A DNA stretch of 64,000 bases. Source: Nitzschia sp. DOCU1 (taxonomy: Eukaryota; Bacillariophyta; Bacillariophyceae; Bacillariales; Bacillariaceae). Shown here one piece after another: positions 9,456 through 18,664 of the stretch; positions within the stretch are counted from its first letter, which is position 1, and each line of letters starts with the position of its first letter. The stretch is from positions 2,170,001-2,234,000 of the forward strand of contig OX595991.1 in the NCBI GenBank assembly GCA_951394045.1, in the 5' to 3' direction. Under the pieces are notes generated by a model, which did no database searches, was not told the origin of the DNA, and saw nothing but the letters and a program-made list of their open reading frames with translations. The position numbers were made by a program, and so were the translations under genes.

Positions 9456-10757
9456 ATGGCGACGCCGACAAAAGCACCGTCCTCCGGTCGAAACATCAAG
9501 TCGCCGATTCGAATGTTTCTGGTTGGATTTATCCTGGGCGTGATTGTGTTCGTCGTCCTATCCTTGGCTCGATATACAGAGCAACAGCTACGGGCATCCT
9601 CTGCCGACTATGATCGAGCCGTGAATGCCATGATGCCATTTCGACGAGGAGAATCCAGCAAACAACAGCAAGCAAAGTGCGATTGCACAACCGACCACCA
9701 CCCAGACAAAACACAAACGACAAAGAGCATTTCTAATGACAATGGTATCCAGGATTTTGACCCGACTGCTCCTGTCGTAATTGCCACCAAGATTCAAAGC
9801 GGTCATACGCTGGGATCGCTCAATCAGTCCCTGTGTCTATTAACCTTCGCCTACAATCACCGAGTCAACTACGATGTCGTGGTCTTTTCGGCGACACACA
9901 TTAGTGACGAAGATCTGCAACCCATCCGTGACACAATATCTCCTGCCAGGTTGATATTTGTCGTGGATAATCCAGGCATTCAAGCCATGGTAGACCCTCT
10001 CCCTCCAGATCGGAAAAGACACTTGTTGGATCGATGTAATGTCACCGACTCGTCACAATTGAATTGGACCACGAGGTGCGTGGAGATTTCATCATCGGGC
10101 ACCACCGTCATGCCACTGGCGTACAATTGGCAAGCCGAATTTCGTTCGCTCCACATTTGGACGAATCCTGCGCTGGCAAACTATCGGTACATGATGTGGA
10201 TGGACACGGATGCCTTTTGTACCCAAACGTGGAAACAGGATCCCATTGCCGTCATGCGACGGAACAATCTGGTGGTTTTCTTCGATCACTTTCCCATGGG
10301 ACGTGCTAATGGAGAAGAATGGATCCCAAAGATCAATCAGGCATTTGGCAAGAACATTTGCGAAATTTCCATGCGGAATGGAACGCTACATGCCTTCACG
10401 GGAAAATGTACCTGGGCCCGCAATTTACGACAAATTTATGGCTTCTTCCACATTACGGATTTGGATTTCTATAGGAGTGAACCCGTCATGAATTGGCAAC
10501 GAATCATGATTGGAAATTCGACATTTTCGAGAAAGTATGATGATCAAATTGCGGTGACATTGCCGGCGGCGATCTTGGCCGGCAACCGTTCTTGGCACAT
10601 GAGTTATTTTGGAGTCAAGTTGAGAGTGGTACACAATTTTCAAATGGATGGGGATAAACATGAAAAAGTTGGTTCCTTCAAGAACTTTTGGAGTCATAAA
10701 GCCAAGCATACCTTTCCCGAGGCATATGGATCATGCAAAATCGTTTCGGGTGGATAA
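9456..10757 (+). CDS. GT15-like type II membrane glycosyltransferase, paralogue 1
   Basis: The protein is 433 aa from ATG 9456. A short cytosolic tail, one membrane anchor (about residues 20-37, MFLVGFILGVIVFVVLSLA) and a lumenal catalytic domain give a Golgi/ER type II topology. The catalytic part begins at DFDPTAPVVIATKIQ. It contains NYDVVVFSA, a DxD metal/nucleotide-sugar site in MMWMDTDAFC (D250, D252), and YGFFHITDLDFYRSEP, resembling the FWSNFEI..DFLRS segment of KRE2/MNT1 alpha-1,2-mannosyltransferases (GT15). Several N-glycosylation sequons (e.g. NST, NRS) fit a lumenal location. GT15 is a distant match; the donor sugar is not proven. A paralogue follows in tandem. Confidence 0.68.
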   Translation: MATPTKAPSSGRNIKSPIRMFLVGFILGVIVFVVLSLARYTEQQLRASSADYDRAVNAMMPFRRGESSKQQQAKCDCTTDHHPDKTQTTKSISNDNGIQDFDPTAPVVIATKIQSGHTLGSLNQSLCLLTFAYNHRVNYDVVVFSATHISDEDLQPIRDTISPARLIFVVDNPGIQAMVDPLPPDRKRHLLDRCNVTDSSQLNWTTRCVEISSSGTTVMPLAYNWQAEFRSLHIWTNPALANYRYMMWMDTDAFCTQTWKQDPIAVMRRNNLVVFFDHFPMGRANGEEWIPKINQAFGKNICEISMRNGTLHAFTGKCTWARNLRQIYGFFHITDLDFYRSEPVMNWQRIMIGNSTFSRKYDDQIAVTLPAAILAGNRSWHMSYFGVKLRVVHNFQMDGDKHEKVGSFKNFWSHKAKHTFPEAYGSCKIVSGG

Positions 10758-11557
10758 TACTACTTGCTTTTCCGGCTTGACCATGTTGCTTTGTCGAACA
10801 TTCCACAAAGGTGTAACATGTCCATGTTTTCGGACTGTTTCCTATACATGTTACGGCAAGGTTGAATACTCTTGGAGGACTGGTCGAGCCGATTACCCCT
10901 CGAGCCAATGGCCGTGGCTCGGACCAATTTATCACCCCTCGAACACAACACGAAAGAATCCATTCTATCGCGTATGCATCTCTAAGTGGTAGACCACACG
11001 ATGTACTCGCTGCAACAGCTTTTTGTGATGTTGGAAGTCGGACCGGCAGCATGCCTTATCGGCCTACAGGTAGCTACCACAGTTGCCTACTCGTATGCCC
11101 TTTAACATTGGGATATGCAACCTTTGCTCTCGATCTAGTCATCTAGAAAGGATTTGTATGCACTGAGGTTTTATTATTTGCCGCGTTATAGTAGTTCTCC
11201 TTTACTAACAGAAACGAGAGTTTAGTGGAAGAGAGGTATCCATAGCAATCTGGGTGAAGGACAGGCGTGCCGACGAGAGTTAAAATGAGCCGACTTCTTC
11301 GATTCTTCGACTGCGACTTCTTTGACTACCATTCCGACATCATCCGATCATCACAGGCAAAGCGCGCAGAGAGTGGTCAGTGTGGGAAAAAATTGGACAC
11401 AGCGACGTTTTGACGATGAGACCGCAAACAGATCTTTCTAGTAGAGATCACTCATCATCCATTATCAACCCGAGAGTCCGATTTATTTGGGTTCCTTCCC
11501 ACGTGACCAAACTATCAGGACTGCTTCTGGTTGATTCGTCGTCCATCGTGTCATAGG
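10758..11557. other. 800-bp intergenic region between paralogous glycosyltransferases
   Basis: Several short open frames on both strands, none with a recognisable domain or good start. No RNA gene or notable repeat seen. Confidence 0.4.
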
Positions 11558-13099
11558 ATGCAGTCGACCCCAGCAGGCATCAGTCCTCTGCGGCCCGACG
11601 GCAAAAGGAAGAATACACGGGGAAATGGTCGTATCTTTCTCATTCTGGGATTTGCCATGGGGATGACCGTTTCCGCCTTGATTTCTTCCTCTTTTCCGTC
11701 GACACAGTTACAAGTCCCGTCAATTTCGATGGATGATTTTGGATCACCAGCCAAGAAATGCGACTGTGAGACAACGCAATCACGAAAGGAAAAAGATTTT
11801 GTCAGAGAGGCGCCAGGGCAGGCTGTCAAGCCGACCGTCGAAGGAGTTTCTGCCAAAAAACCTCAAGAGCCATTCAAGGCCACAGTCAAAGCAGCAAAGC
11901 CTTCACTGAAGCAGAAGGCTGCATCTGCACCAGAACCCAAGCGCCCTCTCGGAGGTATTCCTGCGAAACCAAAGAAAACGAAGCGATTTATTCCACATCA
12001 CACCGATGCCATGAAGTTTGCGGTTTTCAATTCATCTTTGAATCCACGAGACTATTTAATATTGGATGCTAACAATAGCGACATTCCAGATTTCGATCCT
12101 ACTGCGAGAGTGGTCATTGTAACCAAAATTCAGGGCAAAAACACCGTGGGGGCTCTCAACCAATCCCTCTGTTTGCTATCTTATGCTTACAATCATCGGG
12201 TGAACTATGATATCGTTGTTTTCTCTGCTACAATGATCAGCGACAAGCAATTGGACTTGATTCGAACGACCGTCTATCCTGCCAATTTCACATTTGTGCT
12301 TGACAACCCTGGACTTACAGAAATGATAGATTCTTTGGACGATGAACGCAAACGTAAGTTGTTCAAACGGTGCAATGTTACCAACTCCACTGAAATCGAC
12401 TGGAAGACTCGGTGTCTCGAAAAATCATCTTCCGGAACCACCAACATGCCGATTCAGTACACATGGCAGGCAGAATTCCGATCACTTCACTTATGGACCC
12501 ACCCAGCACTAGCGAAGTACAAGTATATGTTGTGGCTCGACACGGATGGGTTCTGCACGAAAGTTTGGAAACAAGATCCCATTGCGATTATGAGGAGAAA
12601 CGACATGGTCTTCTTGTTTGACAACTTTCCTCAAGGACAAGCCAAGGGAGTCGAGTGGCCTTACTTGTCCCAGAAAGCGTTCGGACGGCCGTTTTGCGGT
12701 GTGCGACTTTCAAGAAAGGGCCATCTGAAGACGGTGGGCGGCGATTGCCTCGGACACTCCGTTGCCTTGAATCAAGTTCATGGATTTTTCCATTTCACGG
12801 ATTTGGATTTTTATCGAAGCGCACCCGTCATAAATTGGCAACGCATCATGATTGGCAATTCGACGTTTTCCAGAAAATACGATGACCAAATTGCGGTGAC
12901 CTTTCCCGCCGCTGTGTTGGCGGGTAATCGATCCTGGGATATGAGATCAATTGGGTTGAATTTGAGTGTGGTGCACGACTTTTTGCTTGATGGGAAAAAG
13001 GATGAACGCGTTGGGGGGTTCATCGGATTCTGGAACACGCAAGCAAAACACACTTTTCCAGAAGCGTACGGAAAATGCAACGCCGTCTCGCCAGGCTAG
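11558..13099 (+). CDS. GT15-like type II membrane glycosyltransferase, paralogue 2
   Basis: The protein is 513 aa from ATG 11558. It has a single N-terminal anchor (about residues 26-45), then a longer Lys/Ala/Pro-rich stem than its upstream paralogue (about residues 60-155), then the same catalytic domain. Shared landmarks are DFDPTARVVIVTKIQ, NYDIVVFSA, the DxD site in YMLWLDTDGFC (D328, D330), HGFFHFTDLDFYRSAP and the nearly identical MIGNSTFSRKYDDQIAVT block. Same orientation and 800 bp spacing point to tandem gene duplication. The main divergence is in the stem and promoter, suggesting a change of Golgi position or substrate access rather than of chemistry. Its TAG stop overlaps the stop of the convergent gene. 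Confidence 0.7.
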   Translation: MQSTPAGISPLRPDGKRKNTRGNGRIFLILGFAMGMTVSALISSSFPSTQLQVPSISMDDFGSPAKKCDCETTQSRKEKDFVREAPGQAVKPTVEGVSAKKPQEPFKATVKAAKPSLKQKAASAPEPKRPLGGIPAKPKKTKRFIPHHTDAMKFAVFNSSLNPRDYLILDANNSDIPDFDPTARVVIVTKIQGKNTVGALNQSLCLLSYAYNHRVNYDIVVFSATMISDKQLDLIRTTVYPANFTFVLDNPGLTEMIDSLDDERKRKLFKRCNVTNSTEIDWKTRCLEKSSSGTTNMPIQYTWQAEFRSLHLWTHPALAKYKYMLWLDTDGFCTKVWKQDPIAIMRRNDMVFLFDNFPQGQAKGVEWPYLSQKAFGRPFCGVRLSRKGHLKTVGGDCLGHSVALNQVHGFFHFTDLDFYRSAPVINWQRIMIGNSTFSRKYDDQIAVTFPAAVLAGNRSWDMRSIGLNLSVVHDFLLDGKKDERVGGFIGFWNTQAKHTFPEAYGKCNAVSPG

Positions 13100-14010
13100 C
13101 ATTCAACGTACTTTTTGCACAACGCCAATTCGATGCCTATCGGCAGATGATCGGATGGTTGGTCCTGAGACGGCCACAAATGTGGAGTGCATTGGTTGGC
13201 GTACGGGGAAAGAGGCAGTGCCTCGCCTAGCTGGATCTGTTCCGACGTCCAAATATAATCCAAGATGAACCCCCTGGAATACGTCATTTGAACCGCGCGC
13301 GTTTCACTCATTGCGTCTTGCAGCTTTGTAATTGAAATGGGTGGTTTGGTATTGATTTCCTTGGGGTTATATAGCTGTCCTTGGGACAGGGAATAGTGCA
13401 TAATGTTGTTGCGACAAATGTTGAAGTCTCCCGCCAAGACAACTGCGGCATCCTCGATACGAATGCCGTCCATGTCGCACTGAAGTGCTAATCGATTGAA
13501 TAGTGACTTGACTTGATTGAATCGTTGAGAATCATTGCTACTTTTGACTCCAGCCTCGAGGTGCACGCTAGCGACATAGAGCGGTTGGGAATGATCTTCG
13601 TTTCGTAGCACAGCGAGAAGCGCTCGGGATCGGGACTCGACGCGTTCAATTGACCAGGGGCAACCCTTCCGCACCAAAATTGCACCAGCAATCTTATGAT
13701 TACCCTTGACCTTTTGAATAACACCCTCGTATATGTTCTCCAATGGGGCCATGAAGTTGGGCCACATATCCACTTGAACTTCTTGCAAGCAAATGATGTC
13801 GGCGTTCCACAGGAGCAACTGGGAGACAATCAAGCTCTGCCGATAGTTCCAATCCAGATGATAAGGATCGCACCACGGGTACTTTTCAGGACGAGCATAT
13901 TGAGGAGCTAGCAGGTTCCACGTTGCTACTCTAATAAGGCCAGTGGCACCCGTTACAGCACCCAAAACGACCGTCAAAAGAAACGAAGAATAGGAATTTG
14001 TTCGCCACAT
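13096..14010 (-). CDS. Endonuclease/exonuclease/phosphatase family protein with N-terminal signal sequence
   Basis: The protein is 304 aa. Residues 1-23 (MWRTNSYSSFLLTVVLGAVTGA...) form a hydrophobic signal peptide or anchor. The EEP fold follows with its catalytic motifs: RVATWNLLAP (Asn32), CLQEVQ (Glu77), VLAGDFN, and PSDHLPIGIEL at the C-terminus. The N-terminal pattern resembles CCR4/nocturnin/Angel-like members, which cut RNA, NAD(P) derivatives or phospholipid head groups. The secretory leader argues against a cytosolic deadenylase, so the substrate is open. The gene is complete. Its stop codon (13096-13098) overlaps the stop of the preceding glycosyltransferase in the tetranucleotide CTAG. 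Confidence 0.75.
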   Translation of the reverse strand: MWRTNSYSSFLLTVVLGAVTGATGLIRVATWNLLAPQYARPEKYPWCDPYHLDWNYRQSLIVSQLLLWNADIICLQEVQVDMWPNFMAPLENIYEGVIQKVKGNHKIAGAILVRKGCPWSIERVESRSRALLAVLRNEDHSQPLYVASVHLEAGVKSSNDSQRFNQVKSLFNRLALQCDMDGIRIEDAAVVLAGDFNICRNNIMHYSLSQGQLYNPKEINTKPPISITKLQDAMSETRAVQMTYSRGFILDYIWTSEQIQLGEALPLSPYANQCTPHLWPSQDQPSDHLPIGIELALCKKYVEC

Positions 14011-14838
14011 CTTTGCTTGCTGAACAACCCAAAGTGATTCGAAACGGCAATCTTTTCTCTAGTAGCTAGTCAATAAGGAGATAGATATGGCAGGGATAGA
14101 AGCAGGACGATTTGCCGACGTCCACCCGTACTCGCTAGTAGGAGACTCTTGTCATGGTGTCAATGATCGATGATGGTTGGACCATCTTCGTTGGGGTAAT
14201 ATCATCTCTCACTCTTCGAATTTTGGGCGGCACGAACTTCCGCTCCAAAAAGTGCGTCACCACACGAAAACGAAGTGGCGCTACGCCACGTCATCACTCT
14301 TATGATTGATTCTTTCGACCTCCAGAAAACGGCTCTCGACTGGCTTCGACCCCTTCGACCAAAGACTTTGCTGATGTCATGATAGAGAGAGGCCATAGTA
14401 GACTGCCTATGGGTACTGTAGTCCATCGCAATTACCTTACCCCAAGTAATATTTGTCGCAAAAAAAGGGGAATGGAACTATCAGGATGATGCTGCTACAT
14501 CGATGGCTCGGACAACCAAGATTGACTAAATGAAGACATACTGTGATGTCATAGCCCAATGGCGATAGCAACGACAACCAGATCTTCGCCGAGGAAAGGA
14601 TCCCACCAAGGAAGCCCTGAAGGAACATATACATATTCTATTGGCGGTGAACGCTCTATTGGCAATGAGAGCTCAAGTCGGGCGCAGGTGGGATGCTGCC
14701 GCCAAAGACAGACAGTGAACACCAGCCTTGCCACAATTTGTTTTTCAAACAATTGATATTTGGTAGTCATAAAATGGGAAAAATGCGAAAGAATATTCTT
14801 AATAAATCAGAGGGAATATCGTCAGGATGCTGCGTTCA
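14011..14838. other. Intergenic region, no gene seen
   Basis: 830 bp with only short frames of low coding quality. No tRNA-like cloverleaf or repeat recognised. Confidence 0.4.
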
Positions 14839-15462
14839 TCAGTCCATGCTGAACAAGATCTTGCCATTCTTTTCTCCTAACTGGTAGACAGGAAGTGGGG
14901 CCGTGTCTTGCGCTGACATAACGGCCTTGGCGATGCTACCAAAGATCCCCGCACCTTCTTGGGCTGTAACTGGGGCCCCTGTTTTTAAATTGAATGTTGA
15001 TTTGCAGAAGTCGCAAGCGATGCGGGGAGCCTTGTTCTTAGTCTCTTCATTCGGCGGCAAGGTCTTGGCCTTCGTCATGGGAATCTTGCATTTGGGACAG
15101 TTTACACTAAAGCAATAGGTTTCGGGACCATATTTGACGACACTGACGGCTCCGTTCGGATTCGTGGCTTTGTCGACCAATAGGAAAGCATTTGTTTCGA
15201 TCAGTCCAACCTTGCCTTCTTCGGTGGGCAAGTCCTTGACGGTATTCTTAGTTTGGATCCAGTTGCGACCACTGGAAAGTCCACCACTATTTGATGACGA
15301 AGAGGAGCCCCCCATACCTGCACCGCCTCCAATTTCCTTCTGGAAAGATCCTCGCCCCCGCTTCATCGTCATTGTTGACCTTCGCGTCGCAAAGCCCGAC
15401 GTAGAATAAGCCTCGGTGGAGGCGCAAACGCCAATGGCAAGAATAATGGTAAAGATCTTCAT
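14839..15462 (-). CDS. Predicted plastid Rieske-fold protein with a four-Cys metal site
   Basis: The protein is 207 aa. Residues 1-19 (MKIFTIILAIGVCASTEA) are a signal peptide followed by YSTSGFATRR, a basic Ser/Thr-rich transit-like stretch, which fits diatom plastid import although the +1 residue is Tyr rather than the usual Phe. A Gly/Ser linker (about 40-65) leads to a domain with FLLVDKATNPNGAVSVVKYG..TYCFSVNCPKCKIPMTKAKT and RIACDFCKSTFNLKTGAPV. This reads like a Rieske-type beta sandwich. However, the ligand loops carry CPxC and CDFC pairs instead of the Cys-X-His pairs that hold a 2Fe-2S Rieske centre, suggesting zinc or a rubredoxin-like iron site. Function unknown; possibly thylakoid or stromal redox or assembly. 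Confidence 0.6.
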   Translation of the reverse strand: MKIFTIILAIGVCASTEAYSTSGFATRRSTMTMKRGRGSFQKEIGGGAGMGGSSSSSNSGGLSSGRNWIQTKNTVKDLPTEEGKVGLIETNAFLLVDKATNPNGAVSVVKYGPETYCFSVNCPKCKIPMTKAKTLPPNEETKNKAPRIACDFCKSTFNLKTGAPVTAQEGAGIFGSIAKAVMSAQDTAPLPVYQLGEKNGKILFSMD

Positions 15463-15966
15463 CGTAGTTTCAGAAGAAAAGATAAATAACTATGCCGCGT
15501 TTTCAATTTTATGTTTGTTGTCATATACAGTTGTCCTCGAATGGAACGACGTTGTTGTTTGAGTCAGATCGATGATGCTGGTCGTCAAGAGCACAAACAA
15601 GCACAGTCGTCGGCGAACAAAGTGACGAAGTTAGTCGGTGTGAAAAATTGTGACACGAAAGTGTTTCGCGAGCCAATGACGTGGGCACACAATAAAGGTC
15701 TATGATAGTATATCGACCACTATGACTACATTTAATTGGGTAATGAGCCATTTGTGAAATCTTTTCGACTTCCCGTCGTCCGTCGGGGCGCGCACCTCAC
15801 ATTTTTCTCTGCCTCCGATCGTCAAAACGAGATCCATCCATGTTGTCCCTCGACAGCTTCAATTGTCATTTCAACTTTGCCCCACACCCAATCAAAGCCA
15901 ACGTTCGTAATAAGATTGCTTGAAAATATATTAATATGAGGCCTTGAAGTTTCTTTTCCACCAAGC
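15463..15966. other. Divergent intergenic region
   Basis: 500 bp between two divergent start codons, AT-rich in its last 80 bp (TGAAAATATATTAATATGAG). No gene recognised; presumably promoters for both neighbours. Confidence 0.4.
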
Positions 15967-17319
15967 ATGAGGGCGCTGGACAGTTGGATCCTAAAGATTT
16001 TCGCGCATTTATTTGTATTTGTTCCGTCGTGCGTTGGAATGATTTCGCGGCATCAAAGTCTGGTCCGAATCTCCCAATCCGTTTGGCGCCAGGCAGCACG
16101 CCGCCACCAAGACCGGATCCATGAACTGCTGGCTCCGGGATTGACACCATTGGATCATCCCCTCAACATGGGAATGAAGAGGGATCGAAGACGCCATCCC
16201 GGCAGGGAGAACGATTGGGTTACGGCTCTGGACCCCAAACATCCGATTTACAACTTTTTGATCGAGTATTATGGTTTGAAGACTGCTAAAGGACCTCGAC
16301 GACTGGCGCGGTGGTCTCCATCCCCCGGGCTTCTACTGCAAGATGAAACATCGGAGATTGAAAGCCTCGAGCAACTTGATGAACTTTCGAATAGCTACTT
16401 GAAGGACACCCGACCGACAAGTAGAAAATTGGGAGTACTGCTGGACGGCGTCATGGATGAAGATTTCGGCAATACTTTGCATCTTCGCGGAACAGCCATA
16501 ACCGAAAATGGGAGCATAATATACAGCCCTTCCCTGTTTTTTGACAAGGGTGATGTGTCCAAGGTAGACGAGCAGTGTCGACAATCGGCCGCGTTTCTCT
16601 GGTACCAGTCGGTTCTGAAGCAAACTCTATCGAGCGAACCAATCTTTCATTGTTATGGTCTTCATGGTGAGTTTGGTCTCCGTGTCGAATAGAATTGGGA
16701 AATTTTGTTCTAGTCAATGTGGAATCTCAGGAAAACATCTGTTACCGTTACAGAATGGGCCATGCAGTATCAACCTGAGAATGCAGCACCACCGCCCAGT
16801 GCCAAGTACCAAGAGCATCTCCCCTTGCGTGTCTCCAGACAGATTATTAATGAAACAGTGGAACGAAAAGGAATTTCGTGTACTCATGTGGACGCCCTTC
16901 GCTTCTTCGCGCAAGATGCACTCCCTCTGAATCGTTTCGGTGGGCCGCTGGATCGAAACGAACAAGTGTACCTTGAACAGCCCGGGTGTGTCCACGCGCA
17001 TATGGATTTACTGAAAATGGCACTCAAACTTCAGCCATTTTGTGATACAACTCTATTAGAGCGCACTTTAGAAGTGGCTTTGGAAGCACGTACGTTGGAT
17101 GTCTCAGCCTCGCCATACGATGCTTCGAGTTACAATGTTGGCATCGTCGCTATTGATACGGCACAAGGCCGAGCCGAATACAGGGAAAAGCAGAGAGCGC
17201 TCATGAAGCGTGTCGACCCAGTCCGAAGAGATCTTCTTCGAGCGTATGATTGCTTGATTTCTCTAGCATTTGATGAACATGTTTTGCAACAAGCTGTCAC
17301 TCGCCTTCCCAGTCGATGA
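15967..17319 (+). CDS. Protein of the bacterial family annotated '3-methyladenine DNA glycosylase'
   Basis: Two exons, 15967-16666 and 16754-17319, joined across an 87-nt GTGAGT...ACAG intron; joining restores the conserved GLHEWAMQYQP segment and gives 421 aa. Family landmarks as I remember them from actinobacterial proteins are LH-EWAM, PLRVSRQIINETVE, CTHVDALRFF, EQPGCVHAHMDLLKMALKLQPF and a C-terminal DVSASPYDASSYN..AIDTAQGRAEY block. In bacteria these are labelled 3-methyladenine DNA glycosylase, but I know of no biochemical proof, and the helix-hairpin-helix or AAG-type motifs of proven enzymes are not visible. Residues 1-25 are hydrophobic and may target an organelle; a start at 16039 is an alternative. 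A bacterial origin is likely but untested. Confidence 0.6.
16667..16753 (+). other. Spliceosomal intron (87 nt)
   Basis: GTGAGT donor and TTACAG acceptor. Without removal the frame hits a stop at about 16690; removal joins CAT-G to AA-TGG and restores the family's LHEWAM motif. An earlier acceptor (CTAG near 16713) would not restore it. Confidence 0.85.
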
Positions 17320-17762
17320 CACGACCGCTCTGGACGTTGTGTCGTACAGATTCAAAGACAGCCGACAACCACGGCGCTATTCTATCCATTGATTCATCGT
17401 CTACTCCCAATAGAGTTCCTAATATGACTTAAGCACCGTAGGAGTAAGCATTATCCACTTAGCGACTAGCTTGACCGAAGGAAAGGAGCGATAGTAGAAC
17501 AGGGGCGACACAGCGTTTCAGGAAGGGAAGAATATAAGTCCCGCGAGCGCAGTCACGACCATTTCGTTTGGTCGACTTGGTCAATTTTCCGGCTTAGCGG
17601 CGGTTATTGCGATTAGCACGATCGATGCCATCAGATAACTACAGTCCAGCGGCACAACGACAACTGCGATTGGCAATGAAATGGGACATCTCGCTTATTT
17701 GCGTTCTTTATCGGATAGTCGAGCACTGGTGAGAGTTCATGTGACATTATTGCTTTGTTAGA
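17320..17762. other. Intergenic region, no gene seen
   Basis: 440 bp between two same-strand genes, presumably 3' UTR and the cyclin promoter. Nothing distinctive recognised. Confidence 0.4.
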
Positions 17763-18590
17763 ATGGAGCTTGATACAAACGGAAAGTTGGATGCAGCGCT
17801 CGGTGCCCCTCTGGTGGTGTCTCAAGCTGGCTCACGAAAGGGAAAAGGTCAACTTGGCGAAGAAGACGATGATCCAGTTACACCGACGATCCGCCCCTTG
17901 CTGTATCGAATGTATGTCGCGGCACAGGTTTTGCGATTGGGGGCAGAGACACGTTATTCCGCACTGGTGTTACTGCATCGATATGCTCATGCCGTTTATG
18001 GAAACACGGGAAAGTTGGAACGACCGTCTCAGTGGGTTGCAGCAGCGTGTCTCTTTCTTGCCACGAAATCGGAGGAAGAGCCTCGGCGTCTCCGTGATAT
18101 GATCAATTTGGCGTACATGATACTGGATGTCAATGGCGAAGAAAGCGTCGGTGGCGTGGGTGTCATTAATCTGGATATCGACCCGCCCCCACTGGATGAG
18201 GCCTACTGGGAGACTAAGAAAAAACTTGTCGAAACGGAGCAGATGGTACTTCGATGGCTTGGTTTTGATGTATTCGTATCACACCCACACAGAGCAGTAG
18301 CCTTATTGCTCACTCATCTCCCGTTGGAGGATCAGGAACGTTTGGCCCCAACCGCCGCACGAAAACTCAACGACGGCCTGTTTCACGGGCCTGCCTTGCA
18401 GCACGACACCCTTGCTTTAGCATGTGCTGCTATCAAAATATCACTACAAGAAGATAGTTATTCAAAACAACTGATGGTAGAGGACTGGTGGAAGAACTAT
18501 GTCTCAGAAGAAGAACTACGATCAACTGTACAGGACCTGAACGAAGCTACGGATCTCCTGAAGCGCTTATCCGAAAAACAAGGAAGATGA
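17763..18590 (+). CDS. Cyclin, Q/L-like (transcription-type)
   Basis: The protein is 275 aa from ATG 17763. The cyclin box spans about residues 45-150: IRPLLYRMYVAAQVLRLG..TRYSALVLLHRYAHA, then the diagnostic WVAAACLFLATKSEEEPRRLRDMINLAYMIL helix. A second cyclin fold follows with ETEQMVLRWLGFDVFVSHPHRAVALLLTHL and LACAAIKISLQED. The EEPRRLRDMIN segment matches cyclin Q (FAM58) and cyclin L rather than mitotic cyclins. The likely partner is a CDK10/CDK11-type kinase acting in transcription or splicing. There is no destruction box or RS tail, which makes cyclin Q the better fit. The downstream gene is convergent, 74 nt between stops. Confidence 0.75.
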   Translation: MELDTNGKLDAALGAPLVVSQAGSRKGKGQLGEEDDDPVTPTIRPLLYRMYVAAQVLRLGAETRYSALVLLHRYAHAVYGNTGKLERPSQWVAAACLFLATKSEEEPRRLRDMINLAYMILDVNGEESVGGVGVINLDIDPPPLDEAYWETKKKLVETEQMVLRWLGFDVFVSHPHRAVALLLTHLPLEDQERLAPTAARKLNDGLFHGPALQHDTLALACAAIKISLQEDSYSKQLMVEDWWKNYVSEEELRSTVQDLNEATDLLKRLSEKQGR

Positions 18591-18664
18591 AACCCCTGTC
18601 ATCAGAGGAAGTGATAGCAGTGTCGTTGTGGCGTAGCCGGAGGAAGATTGCCCGGCCGATTCTC

